A model generated the notes under the pieces. It did no database searches and was not told the origin of the DNA. It saw nothing but the letters and a program-made list of their open reading frames with translations. The position numbers and the translations under genes were made by a program. Below are positions 1 through 8,322 of a DNA stretch of 64,000 nt, in pieces. This DNA is from Negadavirga shengliensis (GTDB lineage Bacteria > Bacteroidota > Bacteroidia > Cytophagales > Cyclobacteriaceae), in NCBI RefSeq assembly GCF_042652345.1, contig NZ_JBHSJJ010000020.1:39046-103045 (forward strand), given 5' to 3'. Positions within the stretch are counted from its first letter, which is position 1, and each line of letters starts with the position of its first letter.

Positions 1-2
1 CA

Positions 3-521
3 CTTGCTGAGCTCAAGAGCAGGGGCTTGGTGGCCGGTATAGGGGTAGGTGCCAAGAAATGGGAAACCATCCGGGAAATATATGATCATGTTAAGCTGGA
101 CTATGTGATGGTGGCCAATAGCCTGACCCTTATTTCCCACCCCACGGCTTTACTGGATTTTATCCACAGGCTCAGGATGGATAATGTCGGAATCATTAAT
201 GCCGCTGTCTTTCAATCAGGTTTTCTGGTGGGAGAGGACTATTATGATTACAGGCCCATAGATTATTCGGATTCCCAAGACCTCGAGCGGTTGGCATGGA
301 GAAAATCATTTTTCGGGGTTTGTAAACAATACGAAGTCGATCCGGACCACGCCTGCATACAGTTCGCGTTGTCTGTTCCCGGGGTAAACAGCGTGGCATT
401 GAGCATCACCGATCCCTCTTTAATAGTCAAAAATCTCCGCTCGGCTACCGAAAAGCTGCCCCAGGCTTTTTGGGATGAGTTAAAAAGCAAAGGGATTATA
501 CAAAAATTGGATTTCATATAA
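3..521 (+). CDS. Aldo/keto reductase, C-terminal part (5' end outside window)
   Basis: The reading frame is open to the left edge, so only the C-terminal ~172 residues are present. The segment has the late part of an aldo/keto reductase barrel: strand motifs such as LDYVMVANSLTL and VGIINAAVFQSGFL, and the C-terminal stretch QFALSVPGVNSVALSITDP, which resembles the NADP-phosphate-binding end of the family. The match is closest to the group that includes L-fucose dehydrogenase (D-threo-aldose 1-dehydrogenase). A FucP-type permease gene starts 27 bp downstream on the same strand, so the two probably form an operon. The inferred role is oxidation of fucose or a related aldose in the cytoplasm; the substrate is not shown by the sequence. 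Confidence 0.8.
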   Translation, partial: LAELKSRGLVAGIGVGAKKWETIREIYDHVKLDYVMVANSLTLISHPTALLDFIHRLRMDNVGIINAAVFQSGFLVGEDYYDYRPIDYSDSQDLERLAWRKSFFGVCKQYEVDPDHACIQFALSVPGVNSVALSITDPSLIVKNLRSATEKLPQAFWDELKSKGIIQKLDFI

Positions 522-548
522 CATACATCAATTACAGATACGATACCC

Positions 549-1862
549 ATGAATCACCAAAGTAGCCCGCCAAAACCTGAACTGATAGCCAAGCAGGATT
601 TTTGGCCATTTCTCCTCCTGACCACCTTGTTTATGCTATGGGGCGTCGCCCACAACATGACCGATACGCTCTTGGCCGCATTCAAAAGGATCATGAGCAT
701 GACGGATTTCCAGACTTCCTGGATACAGCTGGCCTTTTACGGATCCTATTTCTGTTTGGCGTTGCCTGCGGCTCTTTATATAAGGAAGTACACTTACAAA
801 TCAGGTATTCTCCTTGGATTGGGATTATTTGCCATAGGTTCCCTGCTTTTTTATCCCGCGAGCATTACCATGTCCTATGGGTTTTTCCTGTTTGCCTTGT
901 ATGTTTTAGCCGGGGGATTATCGATTCTGGAGACCGCGGCCAATCCTTACATTCTGGTAATCGGACCGCAGGAAACCGCTACCCAGCGGCTCAACCTGGC
1001 CCAATCATTTAATCCTATTGGGTCGATCATGGGGGTGTTTCTCAGCAAGGTTTTTATCCTTTCCAAACTCAATATGGCTGAGGCGGACGACAGGACCAGC
1101 ATGGATCCTGAAGCATTGAAAGCCATCCAGGCGGAGGAGTTGGCCGGTGTGATGAACACCTATGTCGGAGTGGCGTTGTTTTTGGTGTTTGTATGGTTTG
1201 TGATCAGAGCCGTCCGGATGCCGGTGGCTTCGGAGACCGTTGAGGGCGATGGTGTGATTTCGGGATTCCGGCGTTTGGCTAAAAACAAGAATTATGTGAG
1301 AGGCGTAGTGGCCCAGTTTTTTTATGTGGGGGCCCAGATCGGAGTCTGGTCATTTACCATCCGGTATGTCATGGTTGAATTGGACCTCAAAGAAAGCGAT
1401 GCTTCTGATTATTATTTAGTGGCACTGATCTTATTCGCACTGAGCAGGTTTTTATTTACCGCCCTGATGAAATTTTTCAAACCTTCCCTGTTGCTGGCAT
1501 TATCTTCGCTGGTAGCCATAGCCTGTTGTTTGGTAGTCATTTATGCCAATGGCATGGTCGGGGTAATTGCTTTGGTGTTGATATCCCTATGTATGTCCCT
1601 GATGTTTCCTACGATTTATGGTTTGTCGGCAGAGGGTTTGGGCAAGGATACCAAACTGGGGGGATCAGGACTTATCATGGCCATTTTGGGCGGAGCATTG
1701 ATCACAGCGGTACAGGGGCAGGTTTCCGATATCACGGGAAGTATACATCTGTCTTACTATGTGCCGTTGGTTTGTTTTGTGGTGGTGATGTATTTTGGTT
1801 TGTCGCATTACCGCAGAAAAAAAGCCAAGGTCCAACATCCACCGGTAAAAATGGTCCATTAG
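549..1862 (+). CDS. fucP: FucP-type sugar:H+ symporter (MFS, FHS family)
   Basis: This is a 437-residue major facilitator with about 12 hydrophobic segments, near the usual FucP length. The segment AGGLSILETAANPYILVIGP and the following QRLNLAQSFNPIGSI are hallmarks of the fucose/glucose-galactose symporter family (FHS). It should import L-fucose or a similar hexose across the inner membrane with protons. It follows the aldo/keto reductase by 27 bp and ends in a strong terminator, so transport and oxidation of one sugar are probably co-expressed. The exact sugar is uncertain because other FHS members carry glucose, galactose or N-acetylglucosamine. Confidence 0.82.
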   Translation: MNHQSSPPKPELIAKQDFWPFLLLTTLFMLWGVAHNMTDTLLAAFKRIMSMTDFQTSWIQLAFYGSYFCLALPAALYIRKYTYKSGILLGLGLFAIGSLLFYPASITMSYGFFLFALYVLAGGLSILETAANPYILVIGPQETATQRLNLAQSFNPIGSIMGVFLSKVFILSKLNMAEADDRTSMDPEALKAIQAEELAGVMNTYVGVALFLVFVWFVIRAVRMPVASETVEGDGVISGFRRLAKNKNYVRGVVAQFFYVGAQIGVWSFTIRYVMVELDLKESDASDYYLVALILFALSRFLFTALMKFFKPSLLLALSSLVAIACCLVVIYANGMVGVIALVLISLCMSLMFPTIYGLSAEGLGKDTKLGGSGLIMAILGGALITAVQGQVSDITGSIHLSYYVPLVCFVVVMYFGLSHYRRKKAKVQHPPVKMVH

Positions 1863-1867
1863 GAATA

Positions 1868-1901
1868 AAAAAAACCATTGCAAAGCGCAATGGTTTTTTT
1901 T
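1868..1901 (+). terminator. Rho-independent terminator after fucP
   Basis: Stem CCATTGC (1875-1881) pairs with GCAATGG (1887-1893). It is extended by an A-run on the left and followed by a run of eight T. It begins 6 bp after the permease stop codon. Confidence 0.9.
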
Positions 1902-2089
1902 CGACCGGTTTTCAGGTTTCGCTAACAAGTATGGCTAAATGACTTTGTGAAAACCCACGCCAAAATCCTGTAAAATTTACCCATAACGTCGGGGGATTTT
2001 CATCCCCGGGGACAATAATTCCACCCACTCCGCGGGTTTTAATGCTGTTTAAAATTTTTGATAATGAGCGTCAAAACCCAAGGGACATT

Positions 2090-2105
2090 ATTTTAGGGCT
2101 CCTTG
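2090..2105. repeat. Left target duplication plus left IS inverted repeat
   Basis: ATTTT at 2090-2094 is the target duplication, followed by the 11-bp terminal repeat AGGGCTCCTTG. Both are matched at 3782-3797. Confidence 0.88.
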
Positions 2106-2158
2106 TAGATCATCCAAATATTTGATCTCCAGATAGTTAGGTAACGAAAATTTAACCA

Positions 2159-2203
2159 GAAAACCCCGAAAATAGTCCTTTAAAGGCTTTTTTCGGGGTT
2201 TTC
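2159..2203. terminator. Hairpin inside left IS end, upstream of transposase
   Basis: GAAAACCCCGAAAA (2159-2172) pairs perfectly with TTTTCGGGGTTTTC (2190-2203), and a smaller palindrome CCTTTAAAGG sits in the loop. A T-rich tract follows. It ends 34 bp before the transposase start and would stop read-through from the left flank, a common safeguard in insertion sequences. Confidence 0.8.
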
Positions 2204-2237
2204 TTTTTTGTATTTTGAGGTTGCAGAACAAAACACC

Positions 2238-3587
2238 ATGAAAGATACCACCCAGCTCCCGCTTTTCAAAGACTTTGACGGATATTCTCCAAAGTATCAT
2301 TTTTTCAAGAATTCATTGTTGGGCCAGGTCCACGACTCCCTGCCCTGGGACGGGCTGGCCTCCCTGTTGCCCGGCGAGGATACGGGACCGGGAGCCCCCA
2401 AATGGTTCGACGCCAAGGGTATGTTCGCACTGATGTTCCTGAAGGCCTATCTCAACGTCAGTGACAGGCAGCTCATAGAAAGGTTCAACACCGACTACAG
2501 CCTCCAGATGTTCTGCGGCAGGCTTTTGGCCGAGGACAAACAGATCAGGGATACCACCATTATGACCAGGATAAGAAAACATATTGAGGGGCACTGTGAA
2601 TGGGAACAGATCCAGTCAGTGCTGCTGGACTGTTGGAAAAGGGATGTCAACAATACCCACGTCCTTCTTATGGACGCCACCTGTTATGAGAGCTATATCC
2701 GTTTCCCCACGGATGTCAAACTGTTATGGGAGAGCTGCCACTGGGTTTTCGAAAAACAGCTTTACAGGCTCTGCAGGATCCTTGGGACCAAAAGGCCCCG
2801 TTCAAAATACGTGGAACAGAAGAGGAAACAGCTTGCCTACTTCCGGAAAAGAAAGAACACTTATAAGGAGACCAAAAAGAGGCGCGAATCCCTTGTCTAC
2901 CTTCTGGAAAAAGGGTTAAAACAGCTTCAGGAAGTCCTGGATGTGTCCAGGGCGGAATGTATGGGACCCGAAGACTTTTCCTGCCTGAGGACCGTCAAAA
3001 AGGTTCTGGTCCAGCAGGTTTTTCTCCTGGACCACCAGCCCAAAGAACTGAAGGACAGGATCGTTTCCCTCCACAAACCCTACGTGAGACCCATTAAAAG
3101 GGGCAAGGAAAACAAACCTGTGGAGTTCGGCATGAAGGTACACATGCTCCAGGTGGACGGGCTTTCCTTTCTGGATGCCATGAGCTTCAAAAACTTCAAC
3201 GAAACCACGAGGCTGAAACTGTCGGTGCTGAAACACAAAACGGTGTTTGGCCAGACCTCACAGCTGGGGGCTGACCGGATATATGCCTCCAATGCCAACA
3301 GGAGGTACTGCACGGGAAACAAAATATTCACCTGTTTCCCCAAAAAAGGCCCGAAAAAGCACTCGAGGGCCGAACAGATGCTCAGCGGTGAAATAGCCAG
3401 ACAGAGGGCCACTGTGATGGAAGGTGTGTTCGGAACCCACAAGGACCATTACGGGCTCAGGAAAATAAAGGTCAAAGGTGAGAAGCGCGAGAAACTGATG
3501 GTACTTTTTGCCACCATGGCAGCCAATGCGGTAAAAATCGCAAAAAGGAAACAGGAAAGACCACCCCCCGCAGACAGGGCAGCCTAA
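2238..3587 (+). CDS. IS transposase (DDE type, IS1182/IS5-like)
   Basis: The ATG at 2238 is chosen over an in-frame upstream start at 2208, which lies against the hairpin, giving 449 residues. The N-terminal part (KWFDAKGMFALMFLKAYLNV, then SDRQLIERF) resembles the DUF772-type region of IS5/IS1182 transposases. Probable DDE residues are the Asp in LLMDATCYES, the Asp in LGADRIYASNANRRYC and the Glu in RATVMEGVFGTHKDHYGLRK. A Lys/Arg-rich, probably helical insertion lies between the first two. The enzyme would cut and join DNA at the 11-bp ends described for the element. The frame is intact, so it may be functional. Family name is moderately sure; transposase identity is very sure. Confidence 0.93.
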   Translation: MKDTTQLPLFKDFDGYSPKYHFFKNSLLGQVHDSLPWDGLASLLPGEDTGPGAPKWFDAKGMFALMFLKAYLNVSDRQLIERFNTDYSLQMFCGRLLAEDKQIRDTTIMTRIRKHIEGHCEWEQIQSVLLDCWKRDVNNTHVLLMDATCYESYIRFPTDVKLLWESCHWVFEKQLYRLCRILGTKRPRSKYVEQKRKQLAYFRKRKNTYKETKKRRESLVYLLEKGLKQLQEVLDVSRAECMGPEDFSCLRTVKKVLVQQVFLLDHQPKELKDRIVSLHKPYVRPIKRGKENKPVEFGMKVHMLQVDGLSFLDAMSFKNFNETTRLKLSVLKHKTVFGQTSQLGADRIYASNANRRYCTGNKIFTCFPKKGPKKHSRAEQMLSGEIARQRATVMEGVFGTHKDHYGLRKIKVKGEKREKLMVLFATMAANAVKIAKRKQERPPPADRAA

Positions 3588-3724
3588 GCCGGAAGCACTC
3601 CAAAATTGCTTTGATGGGATAACTGCGCCCGATAGCCAAAAACCCCTCACCGAAGATACTCCCCGGAAAATAAATTGTATTTTTTCAATACATAATTGAA
3701 CCAGAAATCAGCCAGGAAAACAGA

Positions 3725-3767
3725 AAAAAGCCACGAAGAGTGTCATCGCCCCTCTTCGTGGCTTTTT
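3725..3767. terminator. Bidirectional terminator inside right IS end
   Basis: AAAAAGCCACGAAGAG (3725-3740) pairs with CTCTTCGTGGCTTTTT (3752-3767). The A-run on one side and T-run on the other make it usable on both strands, so it can end both the transposase and the uxaC transcripts. Confidence 0.88.
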
Positions 3768-3781
3768 ATAGATTAATTTTC

Positions 3782-3797
3782 CAAGGAGCCCTATTTT
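3782..3797. repeat. Right IS inverted repeat plus right target duplication
   Basis: CAAGGAGCCCT (3782-3792) is followed by the ATTTT duplication (3793-3797). The last two bases of the duplication form part of the uxaC stop codon, read on the minus strand. Confidence 0.88.
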
Positions 3798-5229
3798 ACA
3801 CCTTATAAAACCCAAAATATTCACGGGCATTGTTATAGCAGATGTCTTCCACCATTTGGCCGAGCCAGGCTTCATCTGCGGGAAGCTCGCCGTTGCTGAC
3901 ATCTTCCCCTATCAGGTTACACAGGATTCTTCTGAAGTATTCGTGTCTGGGAAATGAAAGGAAGCTTCTGGAGTCGGTCAACATGCCCACAAAACAGCTG
4001 AGGATGCCCATATTGGAAAGGGCATTCATTTGCTTTTCCATACCGTCTTTCTGATCCAGGTACCACCATCCCGATCCAAACTGAACCTTGCCCTTTACGG
4101 AGCCGTCGTTAAAATTGCCCACCATGGTGGCCATGATCTCATTGTCAGCCGGGTTGAGGTTATACAATATGGTTTTGGCCAGCTGGTCACTGGAATCCAG
4201 GTTGTTGAGGTACTTGGCCAGGGACACACTTTGGGGGAAATCGCCGATGGAGTCAAATCCGGTGTCCGGTCCCAGCACCCTCAACATTCTTTCGTTTGCA
4301 TTGCGCAAAGCCCCCAGGTGGTATTGCTGCGTCCACCCTTTGGCGTGGTACATTTTGCTCAGTTCGGTGAGGGTCGTGAATTTGAAGTACCTCACTTCTT
4401 CCGGATCGAGGATGTTCCCGTTCCTGATATTTTCGAATAATTTGCCGATGTTATGTTTCCCTTCTTCAAAGAAATACAGCTGTTCCAGCCCATGGTCGGA
4501 CAGCCTGCCCCCGTTTTGGTGAAAATAATCCACGCGGTTTTCCAAAGCGGATAACAAGTCGCCATAGGAGCCAATGGTCGTACCACTGACTTCGGCCAGC
4601 TTGTCTATGTATTTATTGTAATTTTCAGGGTTTTCCACGGCATAAGCCTTATCGGGCCTGAAGGCGGGAAGCAGTATTAAAGGGATGCCTTTTTTCTTTG
4701 CTTCCCGGTGAAATTCCAGACCATCGACCGGATCATCTGTGGTACATACCACTTCCACATTCATTCTGGAGAGCAGTCCCCGCGTACTGTATTCTTTCTG
4801 CTGTAGCAAATGGGTGGCTTCTTCATATATTTCGTCCCCGGAGTCGGCAGTAAGCAACTGGTCGATCTCAAAATACCGTTGCAGCTCCAAGTGGGTCCAG
4901 TGGTACAAGGGATTCCTCATGGTATAGGGAACCGACGCTGCCCATTTTTGAAATTTTTCCCGGCCGGTGGCATCCCCGGTGATGTACTTTTCATCTACAC
5001 CGAGTGTTCGCATGGCCCTCCATTTATAGTGGTCTCCTTCCAGCCAGATTTCAGTAAGGTTGTTAAACTGCCGGTCAGTGGCTATATCGTGAGGGGATAA
5101 ATGGCAATGGTAATCGATGATGGGCATCTTCTTGGCATGATCATGATAAAGTCTTTTGGCAAAATCACTTTTCAAAAGAAAATCATCCGTCAAAAATGTA
5201 TTTTTTGTAGGTTTAATCAAGCTATCCAT
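3796..5229 (-). CDS. uxaC: Glucuronate isomerase
   Basis: The 477-residue protein has the normal length of UxaC, which interconverts D-glucuronate/D-fructuronate and D-galacturonate/D-tagaturonate in the cytoplasm. The early motif MPIIDYHCHLSPHDIATDR supplies the metal-binding HxH, and the C-terminus NNAREYFGFYKV is family-typical. An ATCGAT-centred operator-like palindrome lies about 75 bp upstream of the start. The stop codon coincides with the target duplication of the adjacent IS, so the gene is intact but its native 3' flank has been displaced. Other uronate genes (uxaB, uxuA, kdg genes) are not in the window. Confidence 0.95.
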   Translation of the reverse strand: MDSLIKPTKNTFLTDDFLLKSDFAKRLYHDHAKKMPIIDYHCHLSPHDIATDRQFNNLTEIWLEGDHYKWRAMRTLGVDEKYITGDATGREKFQKWAASVPYTMRNPLYHWTHLELQRYFEIDQLLTADSGDEIYEEATHLLQQKEYSTRGLLSRMNVEVVCTTDDPVDGLEFHREAKKKGIPLILLPAFRPDKAYAVENPENYNKYIDKLAEVSGTTIGSYGDLLSALENRVDYFHQNGGRLSDHGLEQLYFFEEGKHNIGKLFENIRNGNILDPEEVRYFKFTTLTELSKMYHAKGWTQQYHLGALRNANERMLRVLGPDTGFDSIGDFPQSVSLAKYLNNLDSSDQLAKTILYNLNPADNEIMATMVGNFNDGSVKGKVQFGSGWWYLDQKDGMEKQMNALSNMGILSCFVGMLTDSRSFLSFPRHEYFRRILCNLIGEDVSNGELPADEAWLGQMVEDICYNNAREYFGFYKV

Positions 5230-5303
5230 TTCGTTTTATTTATTAAATTGGGGTAATATTAAAAATTTATTGTTTCAAATTCCAATGATTCTCTAAATTT
5301 AGA

Positions 5304-5313
5304 CAATCGATTG
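5304..5313. promoter_or_regulatory. LacI-type operator candidate upstream of uxaC
   Basis: CAATCGATTG is a perfect palindrome inside the context ACAATCGATTGCACAA. The same half-sites recur at 13245-13256, and a related palindrome lies at 11529-11544. The regulator is inferred, not seen. Confidence 0.55.
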
Positions 5314-5505
5314 CACAAAATAAACGGAACATTCGGAGAAATTGGGATCGGCGAGATATAATGTGCCGGATTTTGGTGTGGGAGCGCGTTAAAATTTGTC
5401 AACTGAAATCAATTGCTTTTCTTTTGATGAAGGGGCCAGTGTTATGTCAAGTAGGGTTTCGGATCATCCCCCTTAGTTTCGTAAGATGTCCAGGGTAGGC
5501 TGGGG

Positions 5506-5572
5506 GCAACCAGGCACTCTTGGAAACCAGCAGTTTTACAAGCAAATAGTTCGAAATACCATATTTGACTTA
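5506..5572 (+). repeat. Dispersed intergenic repeat, copy 1
   Basis: The ~67-bp stretch beginning GCAACCAGGCACTCTTGG is repeated with scattered substitutions at 26904-26970, ending in both copies with an A/T-rich block containing CATATTTGA. Neither copy is coding. Confidence 0.7.
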
Positions 5573-5641
5573 GTTAAATGACCGTGCCCCTGGCATTCTT
5601 TATATATAAAACAGTATGGTAAACTTTGATATAAACCGATT

Positions 5642-6559
5642 ATGAATAGAAGAAGATGGTTGAAAGGTGGTGTGTGGATGGCGGCTGGCACCTGGTGTAC
5701 AGGCGCCGTCTTGGCGCAGGACAGTCTTAAATCCCAACCCGGACGTAGTGCCAATAATTTGAAATTGAGTCTCAATGCCTATTCATTTAACGCGCTGTTG
5801 ACGAAAGGAGAAATGTCTTTGGATGAACTGTTGGGATTCTGTGCCGGTCAGGGCTTTCAAGGGTTGGATTTAACGGCCTATTATTTTCCCGGATATCCTG
5901 ATGTTCCGGAGGATGCTTTTTTATATGAGGTTAAAAGAAAGGCCCACCGTCTTGGCCTCCATATCAGCGGAACGGGTGTCAGAAACGATTTTACGCATTC
6001 GGACAAAAGCAAGAGAGATAAGGATATCCAGCTGGTAAAAAATTGGATTGTTGCCGCTGCCAAACTCGGAGCCCCTGTCCTCAGGATATTTTCCGGTACC
6101 CAGCCGGTAGCCGAAGAGGAGTGGGGCAAGGTGGCGGACTGGATGATTGACGACATCAAATCCTGCGTGGCTTTCGGGGCGCAGCATGGCGTGCTGGTTG
6201 CCTTGCAAAACCACAATGATTTTATCAAGACAGCGGATCAGGTCAATTTTGTTGTGGAAGCCGTGGATTCTAAATGGTTTGGGTTGGTTCTTGATATCGG
6301 GAGTTACTCCCAAAAGGAGCCTTATGAAGAAATTGCCCGTAATATAAACCATGCAGTGAGTTGGCAGATTAAAGAAAAGGTGAATCACTTTGGGAAAGAA
6401 GAAGACGTTGATCTGGAAAAACTGATGCGTATTATCAAAAACAGCGGATATCATGGATACCTGCCGGTTGAGACCCTGGGAGCGGGAGACCCCTATGAAA
6501 AAGTCAAATTGTTCCTTTCCAGAATAAGGGATACCATGAAATACCATGGGATGTTTTGA
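5642..6559 (+). CDS. Tat-exported sugar phosphate isomerase/epimerase-like TIM-barrel protein
   Basis: The 305-residue protein starts with NRRRWLKGG and a hydrophobic stretch ending AVLAQ, a twin-arginine-type signal. The rest fits the xylose-isomerase-like/AP-endonuclease-2 TIM barrel: LSLNAYSFNALL at the first strand, LVALQNHNDF and GLVLDIGSYS as metal-site strands, and GYLPVETLGAGDP at the last strand. Members act on sugars or keto-sugars with a divalent metal, and export folded through Tat suits a metal enzyme. It is the first of three such proteins in this window and faces the SusD gene convergently. The substrate is unknown. Confidence 0.82.
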   Translation: MNRRRWLKGGVWMAAGTWCTGAVLAQDSLKSQPGRSANNLKLSLNAYSFNALLTKGEMSLDELLGFCAGQGFQGLDLTAYYFPGYPDVPEDAFLYEVKRKAHRLGLHISGTGVRNDFTHSDKSKRDKDIQLVKNWIVAAAKLGAPVLRIFSGTQPVAEEEWGKVADWMIDDIKSCVAFGAQHGVLVALQNHNDFIKTADQVNFVVEAVDSKWFGLVLDIGSYSQKEPYEEIARNINHAVSWQIKEKVNHFGKEEDVDLEKLMRIIKNSGYHGYLPVETLGAGDPYEKVKLFLSRIRDTMKYHGMF

Positions 6560-6576
6560 TTCCTACCCGTGTAAAA

Positions 6577-6607
6577 GAAAGGGCCTGAAATCAATTCTGG
6601 CCCTTTC
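6577..6607. terminator. Convergent terminator between TIM-barrel gene and susD
   Basis: GAAAGGGCC (6577-6585) pairs with GGCCCTTTC (6599-6607). It lies between the two converging stop codons and can serve both. Confidence 0.82.
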
Positions 6608-6626
6608 CATTTCAAATTATCTGAAT

Positions 6627-8297
6627 TTAGTATCCGGGATTCTGGGGGAAATTTGCTTCGTTTCCCTCAGTGCGGTCTATTTGGTTTTGAGGGATAGGCC
6701 TTAACACATGGTAATCCTGGATTCCGGTGGCCTGTGGGTTATGGGTTGTAACCCTTTCTATCAGTAAGCCCCAGCGCTTGAGGTCCAGCCATCTTTGTTG
6801 CTCACCGATAAGTTCTCTGGCCCTTTCTTCTATTATCATTTCCATATCCATCTCAGCTGGTGAGATTTCCATCTCTGCTTCCCTGCCGGGAAATGCCGCT
6901 CTTCTTCTTACGGTATTTATGTTTTCCGTGGCTTCGGATATTTTCCCCTGCATGAGTTGGGATTCAGCCAGAAGGAGATAGGTCTCTCCCAATCTGAAGG
7001 CGATATAATCCCTGCCCCCTTCAAACTGGGTAAGATCGACCCTTCCCGGATCCATGTGTTTTCTCATGCTAGGAAAAAGTCTTTCGTTATAGGCACTCGG
7101 TACCAACACCTGATAGGGTTTTTGTGCCCTTTCTGATTCAGGCATTTCGTGTCCCGGGATGTATATGGCAGTGTCTCCCAAAGCAAATTCCACCTGCGAT
7201 TTGGATTGGTCAAAATTCGTATTAAAGGTGCCGGGATTGTTGGAATAGTAGACATCCAGAAAGGTGTTGTAGTACCTGCTGTCATTTTCCCTGTCGGCGA
7301 ATATGACATTATAGGTGTAATCTGTGGGCCTATACCGCTTAAACGGACGGCCATTTTCAGTATCCCTGCGCATTCCGGGCTGTACGTCGTATTCCATCAG
7401 AAAAAAGACATGGGCATTGTTGCCTCCGGCGTTGGTGAGGAGATTTCTGCTGTATTGAATGGCAAAAACCACTTCGCTGTTTACTTCGTTGCCAAAAGCG
7501 TGGATATCGCCGAAATTTTCCAGTAAGGTGAAGTCATAATTGTCAATTACACTTTGTAAGAGAGGCTCAGCTTTGGCATAGTCGTCGCTTTCCGCCGCCT
7601 CGGAGGTGGCCTTGGTAAGGTAAACTTTTCCCAAAAGATGTTCGGCAGCCGGACGTGTAGCCCTGCCATAATCGACGGATTGGGATGCAGCCTCCAAATG
7701 AGGAATGGCCTCTTCCAGGTCCTGAACGATAGCTGCATACATTTCAGGTACAGTGGACCTGTTTACCAAATTGGTCGGGACGGTGGTTTCACTGAGTTGA
7801 AGGTCTATTCCCCCAAAAAGCTGGGTAAGAATGAAGTAATTGTGTGCCCGTATGAATTTGGCCTCCGCTACCCTCTGATTCCGAACTTCTTCATCCATCC
7901 CTTCAACCCCCGGTGCTCTTTCTATGACGGCATTACAGGTATTGATGCCCTCATAAAACTGATCCCATAATTCCCTGATATGGGAGTTTTGCGAATCAAA
8001 ATCAGAGGTATAGAAGTTCATGAATTTAAAAGCACCGTCAGCCCCGTTGGTATACGTATCCGTACCAAAGATCGTCAGGTTGTTCCCTCTTTCGGTGCCA
8101 TACCAGGCGCGGAGAGAGCTGTAGGCAGCATTTAGGCCGTCGTTTAATCCGCTGGGCGTATTCAGGTAATCCGTTCCTACATTGGAAATGACTTTTTCTT
8201 CCAGCAACCCTTCACAGCTTACAGTAGCCCAGAAGATGGCTCCAATAAGCCAGACTTTGGAAGAGCGTGAAATTATGGTTTTTATATTCGTTTTCAT
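6627..8297 (-). CDS. SusD/RagB-family glycan-binding outer-membrane lipoprotein
   Basis: The ATG at 8297 places the signal peptide correctly (an upstream in-frame start at 8336 would overlap susC), giving 556 residues with lipobox ATVSC and lipid Cys28. The N-terminal TPR-like region (LRAWYGTERGNN, NTCNAVIERAPGVEG, AKFIRAHNYFILTQLFGGI) and the C-terminal RARELIGEQQRWLDLKRWG and FPQNPGY tail are SusD hallmarks. It should sit on the cell surface as the lid of the SusC transporter encoded 25 bp upstream. Its partner is frameshifted, so the pair may not work in this strain unless the frameshift is an artefact. Confidence 0.95.
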   Translation of the reverse strand: MKTNIKTIISRSSKVWLIGAIFWATVSCEGLLEEKVISNVGTDYLNTPSGLNDGLNAAYSSLRAWYGTERGNNLTIFGTDTYTNGADGAFKFMNFYTSDFDSQNSHIRELWDQFYEGINTCNAVIERAPGVEGMDEEVRNQRVAEAKFIRAHNYFILTQLFGGIDLQLSETTVPTNLVNRSTVPEMYAAIVQDLEEAIPHLEAASQSVDYGRATRPAAEHLLGKVYLTKATSEAAESDDYAKAEPLLQSVIDNYDFTLLENFGDIHAFGNEVNSEVVFAIQYSRNLLTNAGGNNAHVFFLMEYDVQPGMRRDTENGRPFKRYRPTDYTYNVIFADRENDSRYYNTFLDVYYSNNPGTFNTNFDQSKSQVEFALGDTAIYIPGHEMPESERAQKPYQVLVPSAYNERLFPSMRKHMDPGRVDLTQFEGGRDYIAFRLGETYLLLAESQLMQGKISEATENINTVRRRAAFPGREAEMEISPAEMDMEMIIEERARELIGEQQRWLDLKRWGLLIERVTTHNPQATGIQDYHVLRPIPQNQIDRTEGNEANFPQNPGY

Positions 8298-8322
8298 TTT
8301 GGATACAATTGAAGTTAAATGA

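Larger units (their letters stand above)
2095..3792 (+). mobile_element. Complete insertion sequence (1698 bp) with 11-bp terminal inverted repeats and 5-bp target duplication
   Basis: Left end AGGGCTCCTTG (2095-2105) is the exact reverse complement of CAAGGAGCCCT (3782-3792). The direct repeat ATTTT flanks both ends (2090-2094 and 3793-3797) and fits a 5-bp target-site duplication. The element carries one transposase gene. An inverted-repeat terminator lies inside each end (2159-2203 and 3725-3767), which would insulate it from outside transcription. The right target duplication overlaps the uxaC stop codon, so the element landed at the very 3' end of that gene without altering its protein. 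Intact ORF, ends and duplication suggest a recent, possibly active copy. Family placement (IS1182/IS5-like) is by protein appearance only. Confidence 0.9.
5230..5641. other. Intergenic region between divergent uxaC and a Tat-exported TIM-barrel gene
   Basis: The region contains one LacI-like palindrome (5304-5313) and one copy of a dispersed repeat (5506-5572). No further gene is apparent. Confidence 0.6.

Noticed and set aside
1991..2010. Small GGGGAT/ATCCCC hairpin before the IS
   Set aside because: Short stem without a T-run; not enough to call a terminator or regulator.
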